DNA of 64,000 nt from assembly GCA_964479625.1 (NCBI GenBank), contig CAYZMS010000002.1, positions 62,001 through 126,000 on the forward strand, in the 5' to 3' direction. This document shows positions 36,566-45,325 of this stretch, one piece after another (position 1 is the first letter of the stretch; each line of letters begins with the position of its first letter). The notes under the pieces were generated by a model that saw nothing but the letters and a program-made list of their open reading frames with translations, ran no database searches and had not been told where the DNA came from. The position numbers and the translations under genes were made by a program. Source of the DNA: CAYZMS01 sp964479625 (lineage in GTDB: Bacteria > Bacteroidota > Bacteroidia > Chitinophagales > Saprospiraceae).

Positions 36566-38584
36566 ATGAAATACTTTATTACGGGCCCGTTTCTATTGAC
36601 TCTCGCATTAGCTTCAGCACAACCGGTATCAGATAGTACTCTCATCCTGGACAGCCCGATTCAACTTCGCAATGCAGCCGATATTAATTCCGAAAAACTG
36701 GACTTCTCTCCAGCCTTCTACCAAAATGGGTTGGTTTTTGTAAGCTCGCGTAAAAAGGTAGGATTTGTGGACACTAAGTCTGGGGAAACCTATTATGAAC
36801 TTTACTATGCAGAACTGGACCCCAATGGCGAGCCTGTTAAGCCTGAGCCTTTTTCACTGGAAATAAACAGCCGGCTCCATGAAGGTCCAGTAACCTTTGA
36901 CAAGGATGGAATGCATATGTACTTTACACGCAATAACCAGAAAAACGGAGTATCTCAACCTAATGAGCAGGGGAAGGTCGTGTTAAAAATATATGAAGCG
37001 GACCGCGGGGTTTTTGATTGGGAGAACATCCAGGAACTTCCCTTCAATGAGGATGCCTATTCCTGCATGCACCCCAGCCTTACTGCGAATGGGGAACGTA
37101 TTTTTTTTTCATCAGATAAACCAGGGGGGTACGGTGGATTTGACCTTTATTTTGCCGACCGGAATGGGAACTCCTGGGGAGATCCTGTTAATATGGGACC
37201 TGGGGTAAACACGGATAGAAATGAGGTCTTCCCTTTCATCCATTCCAGTAACATGCTTTTTTTCGCCTCCAATGGGCATAGCTCCTACGGCGGGCTGGAT
37301 GTGTTTATGATCGATATAAGTCAGAACAAATGGGGGGAGGTCATCAACCTTGGAGAGCCTTTTAATAGTTCTGAAGATGATTTTGGCCTGGTGCTTAATG
37401 AGGAAGGTACCATCGGCTTTTTTTCCAGCAACAGAGAGGGTGGTAAAGGGAAAGACGATATCTACCGGATCCAGGCTCAACTGGGTTTAGGTAGATCTGC
37501 TCAGCGGGAGGAAGTAGCTATGAGTGTGGAAGTTAAAGATGCTGAAACGAATCGGGCTGCCAGAGATGCCGAAATCCGGATATTTGAATCTGAAGGGGGC
37601 GTTTTTCAAAATATTGACCTATACAATATTGAATTGGTCCCAACTGAAGAGAGCGGTGGCGACCTGATCGTCCGCCTTGTTCGAAAACCGGATGAAGAAT
37701 TGGGCGATCCCATGTTTTCTACCAATGCAGAAGGACAGGGAAGCACCCGCTTGGATCCTTCGAAAACCTATAAAGCGATCGTTTCGAAACCGGGTTACCA
37801 AACCCAGGAAGTTGATATCACTCCCCGGCCGGACGGTAGCCTGCCCCCTCTTCAGATCGAATTAAAGCGCAGTACCTGCATGGCCCTGACCGGAACAGTA
37901 AGCAGTAAAGGCTATAATAAACCCGTACCTACCACTACCTTAAGGATATTCAGTAGCTGCACCGGAGAGGAAGTGTTGATACGGTCGCGGGTGGACGGTG
38001 GGTATGATTATTGTCTGGAATTGGGTTGCGACTACACCATTACAGCAGAAAAAGATGGTTATCGTTCTGAAATGACAAGTCTTTCGACAAAAAATGTACG
38101 GGGTAGAAGGAGCTTTAAGGTTGACCTAAGCCTAATCCCCGGATCGGTAGCAGTAGTCAGACAGCCCATCCGGGCTGGGACGGTTATTCTTTTGGAGAAT
38201 ATTTATTACGACTTCAATAAATCTGCCATCCGTGCGGGAGCAGCCCTGGAACTTGATGCTATCGCAAGCTTGATGCGAAAATATCCCAGTATGGTTATCG
38301 AATTGGGAGCACACACGGATAGCCGGGGAGAAGCCCAATACAATCTTGACCTGTCCCTTCGCCGGGCTGAATCAGCACGTCGTTTTCTGGTTCGGCGGGG
38401 AGTGGAAGCAGAAAGGGTACGCGCCTTTGGATACGGTGAGTCTAAATTGCGCAATCACTGTCAAAATGATGTGGAATGCACTGAAGAGGAGCATCAATAC
38501 AACCGTCGTACGGAAGTACGGGTGCTAAGCATAAATGAATCCCTGGACTCTGCTGAAATAAACCAGGCCTTAAACAGGAACTAG
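36566..38584 (+). CDS. OmpA-family protein with PD40 repeats and regulatory-like domains
   Basis: A 672-residue exported protein (signal peptide up to about residue 18). Residues ~45-310 carry PD40 beta-propeller repeats (PAFYQNGLVFVSSRKKVG, then HPSLTANGERIFFSSDKPGG, and FFSSNREGGKGKDDIYR). Residues ~320-530 contain two carboxypeptidase-regulatory-like beta domains with KPGYQ and KDGY signatures. The C-terminus (from residue ~547) is an OmpA-like peptidoglycan-binding domain with ELGAHTDSRGEAQYN. It resembles the T9SS PorE/SprE-type layout but lacks an N-terminal TPR. It probably anchors the secretion or adhesin system to peptidoglycan. It follows PorP/SprF by 56 bases. Confidence 0.85.
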   Translation: MKYFITGPFLLTLALASAQPVSDSTLILDSPIQLRNAADINSEKLDFSPAFYQNGLVFVSSRKKVGFVDTKSGETYYELYYAELDPNGEPVKPEPFSLEINSRLHEGPVTFDKDGMHMYFTRNNQKNGVSQPNEQGKVVLKIYEADRGVFDWENIQELPFNEDAYSCMHPSLTANGERIFFSSDKPGGYGGFDLYFADRNGNSWGDPVNMGPGVNTDRNEVFPFIHSSNMLFFASNGHSSYGGLDVFMIDISQNKWGEVINLGEPFNSSEDDFGLVLNEEGTIGFFSSNREGGKGKDDIYRIQAQLGLGRSAQREEVAMSVEVKDAETNRAARDAEIRIFESEGGVFQNIDLYNIELVPTEESGGDLIVRLVRKPDEELGDPMFSTNAEGQGSTRLDPSKTYKAIVSKPGYQTQEVDITPRPDGSLPPLQIELKRSTCMALTGTVSSKGYNKPVPTTTLRIFSSCTGEEVLIRSRVDGGYDYCLELGCDYTITAEKDGYRSEMTSLSTKNVRGRRSFKVDLSLIPGSVAVVRQPIRAGTVILLENIYYDFNKSAIRAGAALELDAIASLMRKYPSMVIELGAHTDSRGEAQYNLDLSLRRAESARRFLVRRGVEAERVRAFGYGESKLRNHCQNDVECTEEEHQYNRRTEVRVLSINESLDSAEINQALNRN

Positions 38585-38591
38585 AACTTTT

Positions 38592-39611
38592 ATGATCAAT
38601 CGGGCAGACAGTATAAATTTTCTTCGAAAATTGACCCTAAAAAGGTTGGTCAATATGGGTCTGGTTACCCTTTCTTTCTACCTGACCCGTTTGTTCCGTC
38701 GTCCCATCCAATGGGGAAGTCCTTTTACCATTTCGTTCGAGCCTACAACGGCCTGTAACCTGCGATGCCCGGAGTGCCCAAGTGGTTTAAGGCAGTTTTC
38801 CCGGCCGACCGGGAACCTGAAAGTTGATTTCTTTCGACAAACTATCGATATCCTGGCCGACAAGCTCAGCTTTCTGATCTTTTACTTTCAGGGGGAGCCC
38901 TATATTAACCCTGACTTTCTGACTATGGTGGAATACGCCTCCAATAAGGGCATTTATACCATTACCTCCACCAATGGACATTTTTTAAATGACGAAAACG
39001 CCCGTAAAACGGTCGAATCAGGCCTGGATAGACTGATCATTTCGGTAGATGGTACGACCCAAGAGGTTTATGAGAATTATCGCAAAGGCGGTAAGCTGGC
39101 ACTGGTTTTGAAAGGAACGGAAAATATAATGTCCTGGAAAAAAAAACTGGGTAGCCCGACCCCTCATGTCATTTTCCAGTTTTTAGTGGTGCGGCCCAAT
39201 GAGCACCAAATACCTGAGATATACCGCCTGGCAAAGCAGTTTGGAGTGGATGAGGTCAAACTAAAAACTGCTCAGATTTACAATTATCGATTCGGTAATC
39301 CTTTAATTCCCTTACAAGAGCAATACTCCAGGTATTCCCGGCAGGCCGACGGTAGTTACCACCTAAAAAATCGCCTGTTGAACCATTGCTGGAAATTGTG
39401 GCATTCCTGTGTCATTACCTGGGATGGGCAGGTCGTGCCCTGCTGCTTTGATAAAGATGCCCAGCACTCCCTGGGCAATTTGCGACAACAAGGGTTTCAG
39501 GAAATTTGGAAAGGCCCAGCCTACATTGCTTTTCGAAAAAAATTATTAAAAGGAAGAGACCAAATCGAAATTTGTACGAACTGTACCGAAGGGTGCACCA
39601 TTTGGGCCTGA
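38592..39611 (+). CDS. Radical SAM protein with SPASM domain
   Basis: A 339-residue radical SAM enzyme with the 4Fe-4S motif CNLRCPEC (Cys55, Cys59, Cys62) and SAM-site residues in the next region. The C-terminal half is a SPASM-type domain with multiple cysteines (Cys266, Cys273, Cys284, Cys285 in VPCC, and Cys328, Cys331, Cys335 in CTNCTEGC), which binds extra iron-sulfur clusters. Such proteins often modify peptides or proteins. It starts only 7 bases after the OmpA gene, in the same direction, so cotranscription with the adhesin/secretion genes is likely. The substrate is unknown; a peptide or cell-envelope target is my inference. Confidence 0.88.
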   Translation: MINRADSINFLRKLTLKRLVNMGLVTLSFYLTRLFRRPIQWGSPFTISFEPTTACNLRCPECPSGLRQFSRPTGNLKVDFFRQTIDILADKLSFLIFYFQGEPYINPDFLTMVEYASNKGIYTITSTNGHFLNDENARKTVESGLDRLIISVDGTTQEVYENYRKGGKLALVLKGTENIMSWKKKLGSPTPHVIFQFLVVRPNEHQIPEIYRLAKQFGVDEVKLKTAQIYNYRFGNPLIPLQEQYSRYSRQADGSYHLKNRLLNHCWKLWHSCVITWDGQVVPCCFDKDAQHSLGNLRQQGFQEIWKGPAYIAFRKKLLKGRDQIEICTNCTEGCTIWA

Positions 39612-40234
39612 AGAAAAAAAATGCCTTGACTAGACACCCATTTTCAAGCTGACTTAACAAAAGAAATTCTACTAAACGCGCTTCAGGCAATATTTCCTGG
39701 TGTAAAGGGAATGTAAAAGTTGGTTAAAATAATTTTAAACAGATTGTTTTTAATTGATTTTCAGTAATTAACAGCTTTCAAAACTTGCCACGCGTTAATT
39801 TTTTTCTCATCTTTGTAATCTATCACTTGTAAAAATACCTAACGAAATCTGATCGTTCAGGTCAAAGGTTCACCCCGGACCTTGCTATATAGGAGGGAAA
39901 CTGCGAAAAAAGTACCTGTTTCTTTGATTTTAACACGAGCTGTTATAATCCTCAAAGGCGAAAATAAAACTGCTTCGGTAGATTTGTTATGCCTGGATAG
40001 GGTTTACCAATGCTTGTGCGTACGTATTGATTTTCAAGCCTTTACCCCAATCATAACGAAGGCTTATTGAAGTAGATTTGCACTAATGTCCAAAAACTGC
40101 TTATTGGAAAGCTTGTAGGCGTTCGGGACATGGTTTTCAAAAAAAAATGGCACCATCATAAAGATAACCGCTAATGCCTGGTGGAGTATCTTCCAGAGGG
40201 ATTGGCTGGTCATCTGCATAACGTTCACAATACC
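39612..40234. other. Long noncoding region between radical SAM and TPR genes
   Basis: 623 bases with no convincing coding sequence; a plus-strand frame of about 62 codons near 39882 is rich in rare patterns and matches nothing I recognise. The first part is strongly A/T-rich. Around 39860-40060 there are several short inverted pieces (for example AAGGT...ACCTT near 39866) that could form an untranslated leader or small RNA, but no known family is recognised. Confidence 0.5.
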
Positions 40235-41254
40235 ATGGAATATAAAGTAATCATATCTGGTCATCTTGAGTTCAGCTCTTCCCGAAGCTTCGGAAAGGTA
40301 CTGGATACCTATTTGCACCGGCTTGAAAACTATTACAAAAATGAAGTCCTTCTCAAACAGGAAGATCTTTTCGATGAGGAGCGATGTGTGGTAGATATCC
40401 CGCGCTTCATTTGTACCTCTAATAGTGACAAGCGGTGGCGCAACACGGTCAGCATGCTTGAAATGATCATTCAATTCGCTATTGCAGGTAATTTCAGCCT
40501 TTGGAAACTGAAAGACGGGAAGCTTTTAGATCAGCTTTCCCTTGAACCTAAGTGCGAAAAAGCAGCGGTTCAATCCTTTCTAAAAGGGCGGGAATTGATG
40601 ACCAAAGGGAAAAAAACGGAAGCTCATCAGGCCCTTACTACTGCTATCGATAAGTTCGAACGCCACGCTCAGGCCTATGAACGACGCGGCTTTGTCAACT
40701 TCCAGTTGGGGAATCTGGAAGATGCCTTTTATGACTTCACCAAAAGCATCGATATTAATTCCCATAACCCGGATGCCTATCTGGGCAGGGCCTCTGTCTA
40801 TATGAAACAGGGATTGAATGAAGCTGCTGTAGCTGACCTGGATAAGGCTATAAAATCTTCCATTCCCCACCAACCTATTTACTGGCAAGCCCGACGCCGG
40901 AAGGGAGAAGCCCTTTTGGAGCTCCTGGAGTACGAACCGGCTGAATTCGAACTTCGTCTGGTAACCAAACGCCGTTTCTCCCCTGATAACCCAAATCACA
41001 AATGGCAGCGCAAAACCTATGTCGATTATGGTAAGGCATTGTTGGGTTTAGGCCGCTACGAAGAGGCCGCTGAAGCACTTACTAAAGCACGGGACCTTGA
41101 AGAAATGGGCTATATTAGAAAAGATGAGATCCTGCTCTTTAGGGGTATTGCTCTCCAAAAAGCAGGTAAAATAGGATATCAGGATGACTGGAAAGCTGCA
41201 GCTGACCAGGGTTCAAAGAGGGCACAGACGCTCCTTCGCCAATCCGTTGCCTAA
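40235..41254 (+). CDS. TPR-repeat protein
   Basis: About 339 residues from the ATG at 40235, chosen because the preceding 18 in-frame codons (from 40181) look non-coding. The N-terminal ~110 residues are a domain I do not recognise (EYKVIISGHLEFSSS, then RYLC-like acidic stretch). After that come about five TPR-like helix pairs (VQSFLKGRELMTKGKKTEAH, AYERRGFVNFQLGNLEDAFY, DAYLGRASVYMKQGLNEAAV, and one more group). TPRs mediate protein-protein contacts; there is no signal peptide, so it is cytosolic. A terminator of strong quality follows, making it a separate unit from the next gene. Confidence 0.7.
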   Translation: MEYKVIISGHLEFSSSRSFGKVLDTYLHRLENYYKNEVLLKQEDLFDEERCVVDIPRFICTSNSDKRWRNTVSMLEMIIQFAIAGNFSLWKLKDGKLLDQLSLEPKCEKAAVQSFLKGRELMTKGKKTEAHQALTTAIDKFERHAQAYERRGFVNFQLGNLEDAFYDFTKSIDINSHNPDAYLGRASVYMKQGLNEAAVADLDKAIKSSIPHQPIYWQARRRKGEALLELLEYEPAEFELRLVTKRRFSPDNPNHKWQRKTYVDYGKALLGLGRYEEAAEALTKARDLEEMGYIRKDEILLFRGIALQKAGKIGYQDDWKAAADQGSKRAQTLLRQSVA

Positions 41255-41304
41255 GGAAGGTCTTTAACGTCTTGACAACGATCTTCTGTGTTATCCATGG
41301 TGTT

Positions 41305-41342
41305 AAAAATGGAGTTTTGGTAACCAAAACTCCATTTTTTTT
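41305..41342 (+). terminator. Strong intrinsic terminator with 16-bp perfect stem
   Basis: AAAAATGGAGTTTTGG (41305-41320) pairs exactly with CCAAAACTCCATTTTT (41324-41339) across a 3-base loop; the right arm's T residues run on to 41342. Placed 50 bases after the TPR gene. A longer reading frame of the next gene would have to read through it, which supports a start at 41359. Confidence 0.85.
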
Positions 41343-41358
41343 GGAAGAACCGAAGTTT

Positions 41359-43302
41359 ATGAAAGTTTTTTTTCTTTTTCTATCCTCTAGTCTGGTAAGC
41401 TTTACCTTTTTATTCGGTCAGGGATATACCACCTATCGCACAGCTGATAAAAAGACGGTTCGTCTGTATGACAAAGCAAGGGACGCGCTGAAGGAACGGG
41501 ACCTGGATACCGCCATCGGGCTTTTGGAAAAAACCCTGGAAAAAGAACCGGTAATGGTTGACGCCTGGCTCCAGTTGGGAAATATCTCCTTTGATCTGGA
41601 GCAATTTTCCAGGGCAGCAGACCACTTTAAAAAAGCCCTCGAGCTTTACCCGGAATATCAATTATCTACCTGGTACCGACTTGCTCTTACCCAACTTCAA
41701 TTGAACAATTACGCTGGAGCTGTACAAAGCCTTGACAATTATCTAAATCAGGAAAAAATAAGCGAAATCAATCGCCAACAGGCTCTTCAAGTCCGGGCAA
41801 ATGCTTCTTTTGCACTGGAGGCGACTCAAAACCCCGTCCCATTCGACCCTAAACCTCTGCCTGCGAGTATAAATACGGATGTTCCCGAATACCTGCCGGC
41901 CCTTACCGCAGATGAAGCTTATTTGGTATATACCTCTGTTATTAACGGACAAGAAGATTTCTATTACAGCTATAAAGAAGGAGGCGAATGGCAGAAGGGC
42001 CGCCCCATTAGCAACCTGAATACTCCTGAAAATGAAGGAGCGCAAAGTATTTCTGCAGATGGCAGGACCCTGGCTTTTACCGCCTGTAACCGGCCCGATG
42101 GACTAGGAAGTTGTGATATTTATATTGCTACCCGAGAAGGATATTCCTGGTCTAGGGCTCAAAATATAGACTCCCCGGTGAACTCCGCTGCCTGGGAATC
42201 TCAACCCTGTCTAAACGCCAACGGTGAAGTATTGCTTTTTGCAGCAAAACGAAAATCCGGTAAAGGCGGGGCAGACATCTATATTAGCCATAAAAAGCCA
42301 GACCATACCTGGACCAAACCGGATCCGCTTCCCGGGGCGGTCAACACCCCGGAAGATGATATGGCCCCCTTTTTGCACCCGGATGGGAAATCCCTCTATT
42401 TTATGTCGAAAGGCCATCCCGGGATGGGCGGTTTCGATCTCTACCTCAGCAGACTGGATTCAACCGGAAATTGGGGAAAACCGATAAACCTGGGCTATCC
42501 TATAAATACTACCAATAATGAGGGTGCTATTACGGTAAGCCTAGACGGGAGAATGGCTTACTTTGATAGTGATCAGGCAGGAGCTGACCGACCAGACAAA
42601 ACGGAATACCAGGCGGATATTTATCAATTTGAACTTTATCCCGGTATACGACCAACGCCTGCCACCTTCGTTAAAGGGAAGGTTGTTGAGGTGGGTTCGA
42701 AGGCTCCATTGGTAGCTACCGTCGAGGTTGTTCCCCTTAATAGCGAGCGCTCTCCTTACCAAGTTCCTACCAGCAAAGCCGGAGACTTCCTTGTGGTATT
42801 GCCCTCTGGAGCAGAATATGCATTCAATGTTTCCAAGCAGGGTTACCTGTTTTATTCCGATTATTTTGACCTCCAGGACGCCCGGAAACTTACTGACCCT
42901 TATCAATTGGAAATTCAGCTTACCAAAGTGGAAGATCAGACTGAGGGAGACAAGCCCGAAAGTACTCCTATTGTGCTCAAAAATGTCTTTTTTTCTACGG
43001 GTTCGGCCGATTTACAACCAAAATCCCGCACAGAATTGCTACGACTGAAAGACTTTCTCGAAAACCATCCAGACCTAAGTATCCAGATCAATGGGCATAC
43101 GGATAATATTGGTACCCCCGCAGATAATCAGGCTTTATCCGAAGCCAGAGCGGAAGCAGTTCGTAATTTCTTGGTGGCATCCGGGATAGCTGCAGATCGA
43201 CTCCGTTTTAAAGGCTTTGGAGAGACCCGCCCGCTTGCAGGGAATGATACCGAGGCTGGGCGCAGCCAGAATCGCAGAACCGAATTCCAGATAATCCCTT
43301 AA
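41359..43302 (+). CDS. PorE-like type IX secretion protein (TPR, PD40, CRD, OmpA)
   Basis: About 647 residues from the ATG at 41359, which yields a clean signal peptide (MKVFFLFLSSSLVSFTFLFG); an earlier frame start at 41272 overlaps the terminator. Domain order is TPRs (about 30-150, DTAIGLLEKTLEKEPVMVDA), PD40 repeats (about 170-430, SNLNTPENEGAQSISADGRT, LYFMSKGHPGMGGFDLYLSR), a regulatory-like beta domain (about 435-520), and an OmpA peptidoglycan-binding domain (from 541, GHTDNIGTPADNQALSE). This is the order of PorE, a T9SS subunit that links the machinery to peptidoglycan. PorE in Porphyromonas is a lipoprotein; this one has no lipobox. Confidence 0.82.
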   Translation: MKVFFLFLSSSLVSFTFLFGQGYTTYRTADKKTVRLYDKARDALKERDLDTAIGLLEKTLEKEPVMVDAWLQLGNISFDLEQFSRAADHFKKALELYPEYQLSTWYRLALTQLQLNNYAGAVQSLDNYLNQEKISEINRQQALQVRANASFALEATQNPVPFDPKPLPASINTDVPEYLPALTADEAYLVYTSVINGQEDFYYSYKEGGEWQKGRPISNLNTPENEGAQSISADGRTLAFTACNRPDGLGSCDIYIATREGYSWSRAQNIDSPVNSAAWESQPCLNANGEVLLFAAKRKSGKGGADIYISHKKPDHTWTKPDPLPGAVNTPEDDMAPFLHPDGKSLYFMSKGHPGMGGFDLYLSRLDSTGNWGKPINLGYPINTTNNEGAITVSLDGRMAYFDSDQAGADRPDKTEYQADIYQFELYPGIRPTPATFVKGKVVEVGSKAPLVATVEVVPLNSERSPYQVPTSKAGDFLVVLPSGAEYAFNVSKQGYLFYSDYFDLQDARKLTDPYQLEIQLTKVEDQTEGDKPESTPIVLKNVFFSTGSADLQPKSRTELLRLKDFLENHPDLSIQINGHTDNIGTPADNQALSEARAEAVRNFLVASGIAADRLRFKGFGETRPLAGNDTEAGRSQNRRTEFQIIP

Positions 43303-43324
43303 GCAGGAAGTCTAAACAAAGACC

Positions 43325-44077
43325 CTAATCAATATAAACCACCTTCCTTAGAAACCTAAAGCCAATGGTAGCTTCGAAGGTGAGGTTGGTGATTTGCCGT
43401 TCAGGTATGGTCACTGTATTTGGGCCGTTAGGGTTGGGGTTGATGATATTGTTGATTTGAGGCTGGCTGTATTGACGGGTAAAATCCGGATTGACGGTAA
43501 GTTCAAAAACCATCCCGGTCAATTCTGAAAAGGGGATCTCTATACCGCCTCCGATAGTTGCCCCGAAAGTAAAATTATTCACAAAGTCTTCCACCGGATA
43601 GTAGATCGGGAAATTCCCATCGGAATAGAAATCATTGGTATCGAAATCGGTATCCACCGTATACTCAGCGCGAACGCCCAGCATGTAGTACACTTGATTG
43701 AAGCCCGATCCCAATGGAAATTTCTGTTTACTTCCCAGGCCCAGGGAAATATTTTTGAATTCGAAAGCGGTCGTATGTGCCGGAATCTCATCAAAAGACC
43801 CATCGGGCCGTTGAATGGTCGTTCGGTAGGTTCGAATAGCGCTCCCTTTGACATGGTATCCCCCTTGAGCATAAATGGAAAAAGGCTCCTCTTCATTAGC
43901 GGATTCGATAAAGGCGATCGCGTGGTATCGAAAGAGGGGGTCTTGCTGGAAGCTGTTATCCCATTTTTGAGTCCCCATTGTTAACCCCCCTTTTATCCCA
44001 AAGGCTGAACTTTGAGCGAAAAGGCCAAATGGGAACAACGATAGGAACAACAGCAACACTTCGAACTTCTTGGTCAT
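43325..44077 (-). CDS. Outer-membrane beta-barrel protein
   Basis: A 250-residue protein with a signal peptide (MTKKFEVLLLFLSLFPFGLF, cleavage near AQS). The mature part opens FGIKGGLTMGTQKW, the usual PorT/opacity-type barrel start, and later strands alternate polar and hydrophobic residues. The end (GFRFLRKVVYID) lacks the terminal aromatic residue typical of barrels. Function unknown; many such proteins sit near T9SS genes, but this one is separated by strand from the upstream PorE-like gene and converges on it with 22 bases between. Confidence 0.65.
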   Translation of the reverse strand: MTKKFEVLLLFLSLFPFGLFAQSSAFGIKGGLTMGTQKWDNSFQQDPLFRYHAIAFIESANEEEPFSIYAQGGYHVKGSAIRTYRTTIQRPDGSFDEIPAHTTAFEFKNISLGLGSKQKFPLGSGFNQVYYMLGVRAEYTVDTDFDTNDFYSDGNFPIYYPVEDFVNNFTFGATIGGGIEIPFSELTGMVFELTVNPDFTRQYSQPQINNIINPNPNGPNTVTIPERQITNLTFEATIGFRFLRKVVYID

Positions 44078-44097
44078 TACAAAACAGGTTTAAAATG

Positions 44098-44135
44098 TTA
44101 AAGGATGCCTCAATGGAAATGGTGGCATCCTTTAA
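44098..44135 (-). terminator. Hairpin between two minus-strand genes
   Basis: Perfect 12-bp stem, TTAAAGGATGCC (44098-44109) and GGCATCCTTTAA (44124-44135). It lies between the glucosaminidase gene and the downstream beta-barrel gene on the minus strand and is the likely end of the former transcript. Confidence 0.6.
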
Positions 44136-44165
44136 AATGATAAATCTTTTTAAATCCCAATGGAT

Positions 44166-45152
44166 TTAAGGATAAAAGTCGATCATTTTGAGCGGAACTC
44201 GTTTTTTGACTTTTCCTCCCCTCAATTTGATCTTAGCCCCGGTGGCCGGCTCTTCTCCCTTTTTTAAGAGGTTGCGTTTGTAGAGCTTTTGCAGGTCAAG
44301 GCCATATTCATAGGCAATATCCACCATTAACTCGTCCACAGCCACCTTATGCCAGCGCTCTTTACCCCGGTAATTTTTTCGCTTGGGTTGCAGGTAAACC
44401 CGCGTTCCATCCGGAATGGGTTCATTTTCTGAAAAAATATGTTCATTATATTTGACAAGCTCTTTGAGCGTATAGTCAACTTGTTTACTAAGCTCTTTCA
44501 AGGTTTCTCCCGGTTGTGGAAGCAAGTATTTCACATCATTGTGATGACTGATCAGGTAGGAATTGGCCCCATTGACCACCTCATCCAGGTCGGGAATAAT
44601 AGGGAAAGTAGGCTTAAAATCATTGGAGGTCAATTGATCAAACTGGTATAACTCAAGATCTTCGATAAGTTGAATCAGGCTTTTTGAATAGCGCTTACTA
44701 CTCGCATATCCAGCTTTCTGTAACCCCTTTGCCCATCTTTTATAATCGGTACGGTCGAGTTCAAATAACTCGGAATACCGTTCGTACCGCCTCAGAAACT
44801 CGGAATGGGCTATGTAACTATCCAGGTCATTATTATACACCCTAAAGCAGGATTTCACCCTTCTACCCCTAACATAATCATCATCCTTCAAATAAAGGGT
44901 CTCTCCCAACCAATCGTTGTGGCATTTGATCCCAAAATGATTATTTCCTTCTTTGGCGAGGGTGCTGGTGCCGTACCGGGATTCCAGAATGGCCTGGGCA
45001 AGTTTAATGCTGGCGGGAATATTGGTGCGCTCCATTTCCTGTACAGCAAGAGCAGCAAATTGCTGGATATACACCTGACGTTCATCCAGTTGCCCCTGAG
45101 CTACGATAGCTCCCCCTAACAAAAAAAGGGGGAGGAAAACGAAGTTTTTCAT
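44166..45152 (-). CDS. Glucosaminidase with C-terminal LysM-type repeats
   Basis: About 328 residues from the ATG at 45152, giving the signal peptide MKNFVFLPLFLLGGAIVAQG. The FlgJ/glucosaminidase domain (about 30-175) carries SIKLAQAILESRYGTSTLAK with its catalytic Glu and NNHFGIKCH, cutting the peptidoglycan sugar backbone. Two LysM-like segments follow (LLPQPGETLKELSKQV, then HKVAVDELMVDIAYEYGLDL), which bind peptidoglycan. The protein is therefore a secreted or periplasmic cell-wall hydrolase, probably used in wall remodelling. Length and order match the Bacteroidota glucosaminidase-LysM family. Confidence 0.9.
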   Translation of the reverse strand: MKNFVFLPLFLLGGAIVAQGQLDERQVYIQQFAALAVQEMERTNIPASIKLAQAILESRYGTSTLAKEGNNHFGIKCHNDWLGETLYLKDDDYVRGRRVKSCFRVYNNDLDSYIAHSEFLRRYERYSELFELDRTDYKRWAKGLQKAGYASSKRYSKSLIQLIEDLELYQFDQLTSNDFKPTFPIIPDLDEVVNGANSYLISHHNDVKYLLPQPGETLKELSKQVDYTLKELVKYNEHIFSENEPIPDGTRVYLQPKRKNYRGKERWHKVAVDELMVDIAYEYGLDLQKLYKRNLLKKGEEPATGAKIKLRGGKVKKRVPLKMIDFYP

Positions 45153-45325
45153 AAGCATCGGATTTAAGTAAGCCAAAAGCAAGCCGCTATTCGGCTTGCA
45201 TCATAATCTCTACACTAAATTCGTTTTGGCAGGCATAAAACGAGCTGACTTCTCCTTCTCCATATACTTATACCCGGTTTTGAATAATTTTTAACATCGA
45301 ATGTTAATGGGCCAGAACCTTTTCA

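Noticed and set aside
39882..40070. 62-codon plus-strand frame as a gene
   Set aside because: No signal peptide, no recognisable motif and hydrophobic/basic pattern without structure; it lies in an A/T-rich noncoding stretch.
41272..41358. Longer start for the PorE-like gene (41272)
   Set aside because: The frame includes the strong terminator hairpin; the ATG at 41359 gives a clean signal peptide.
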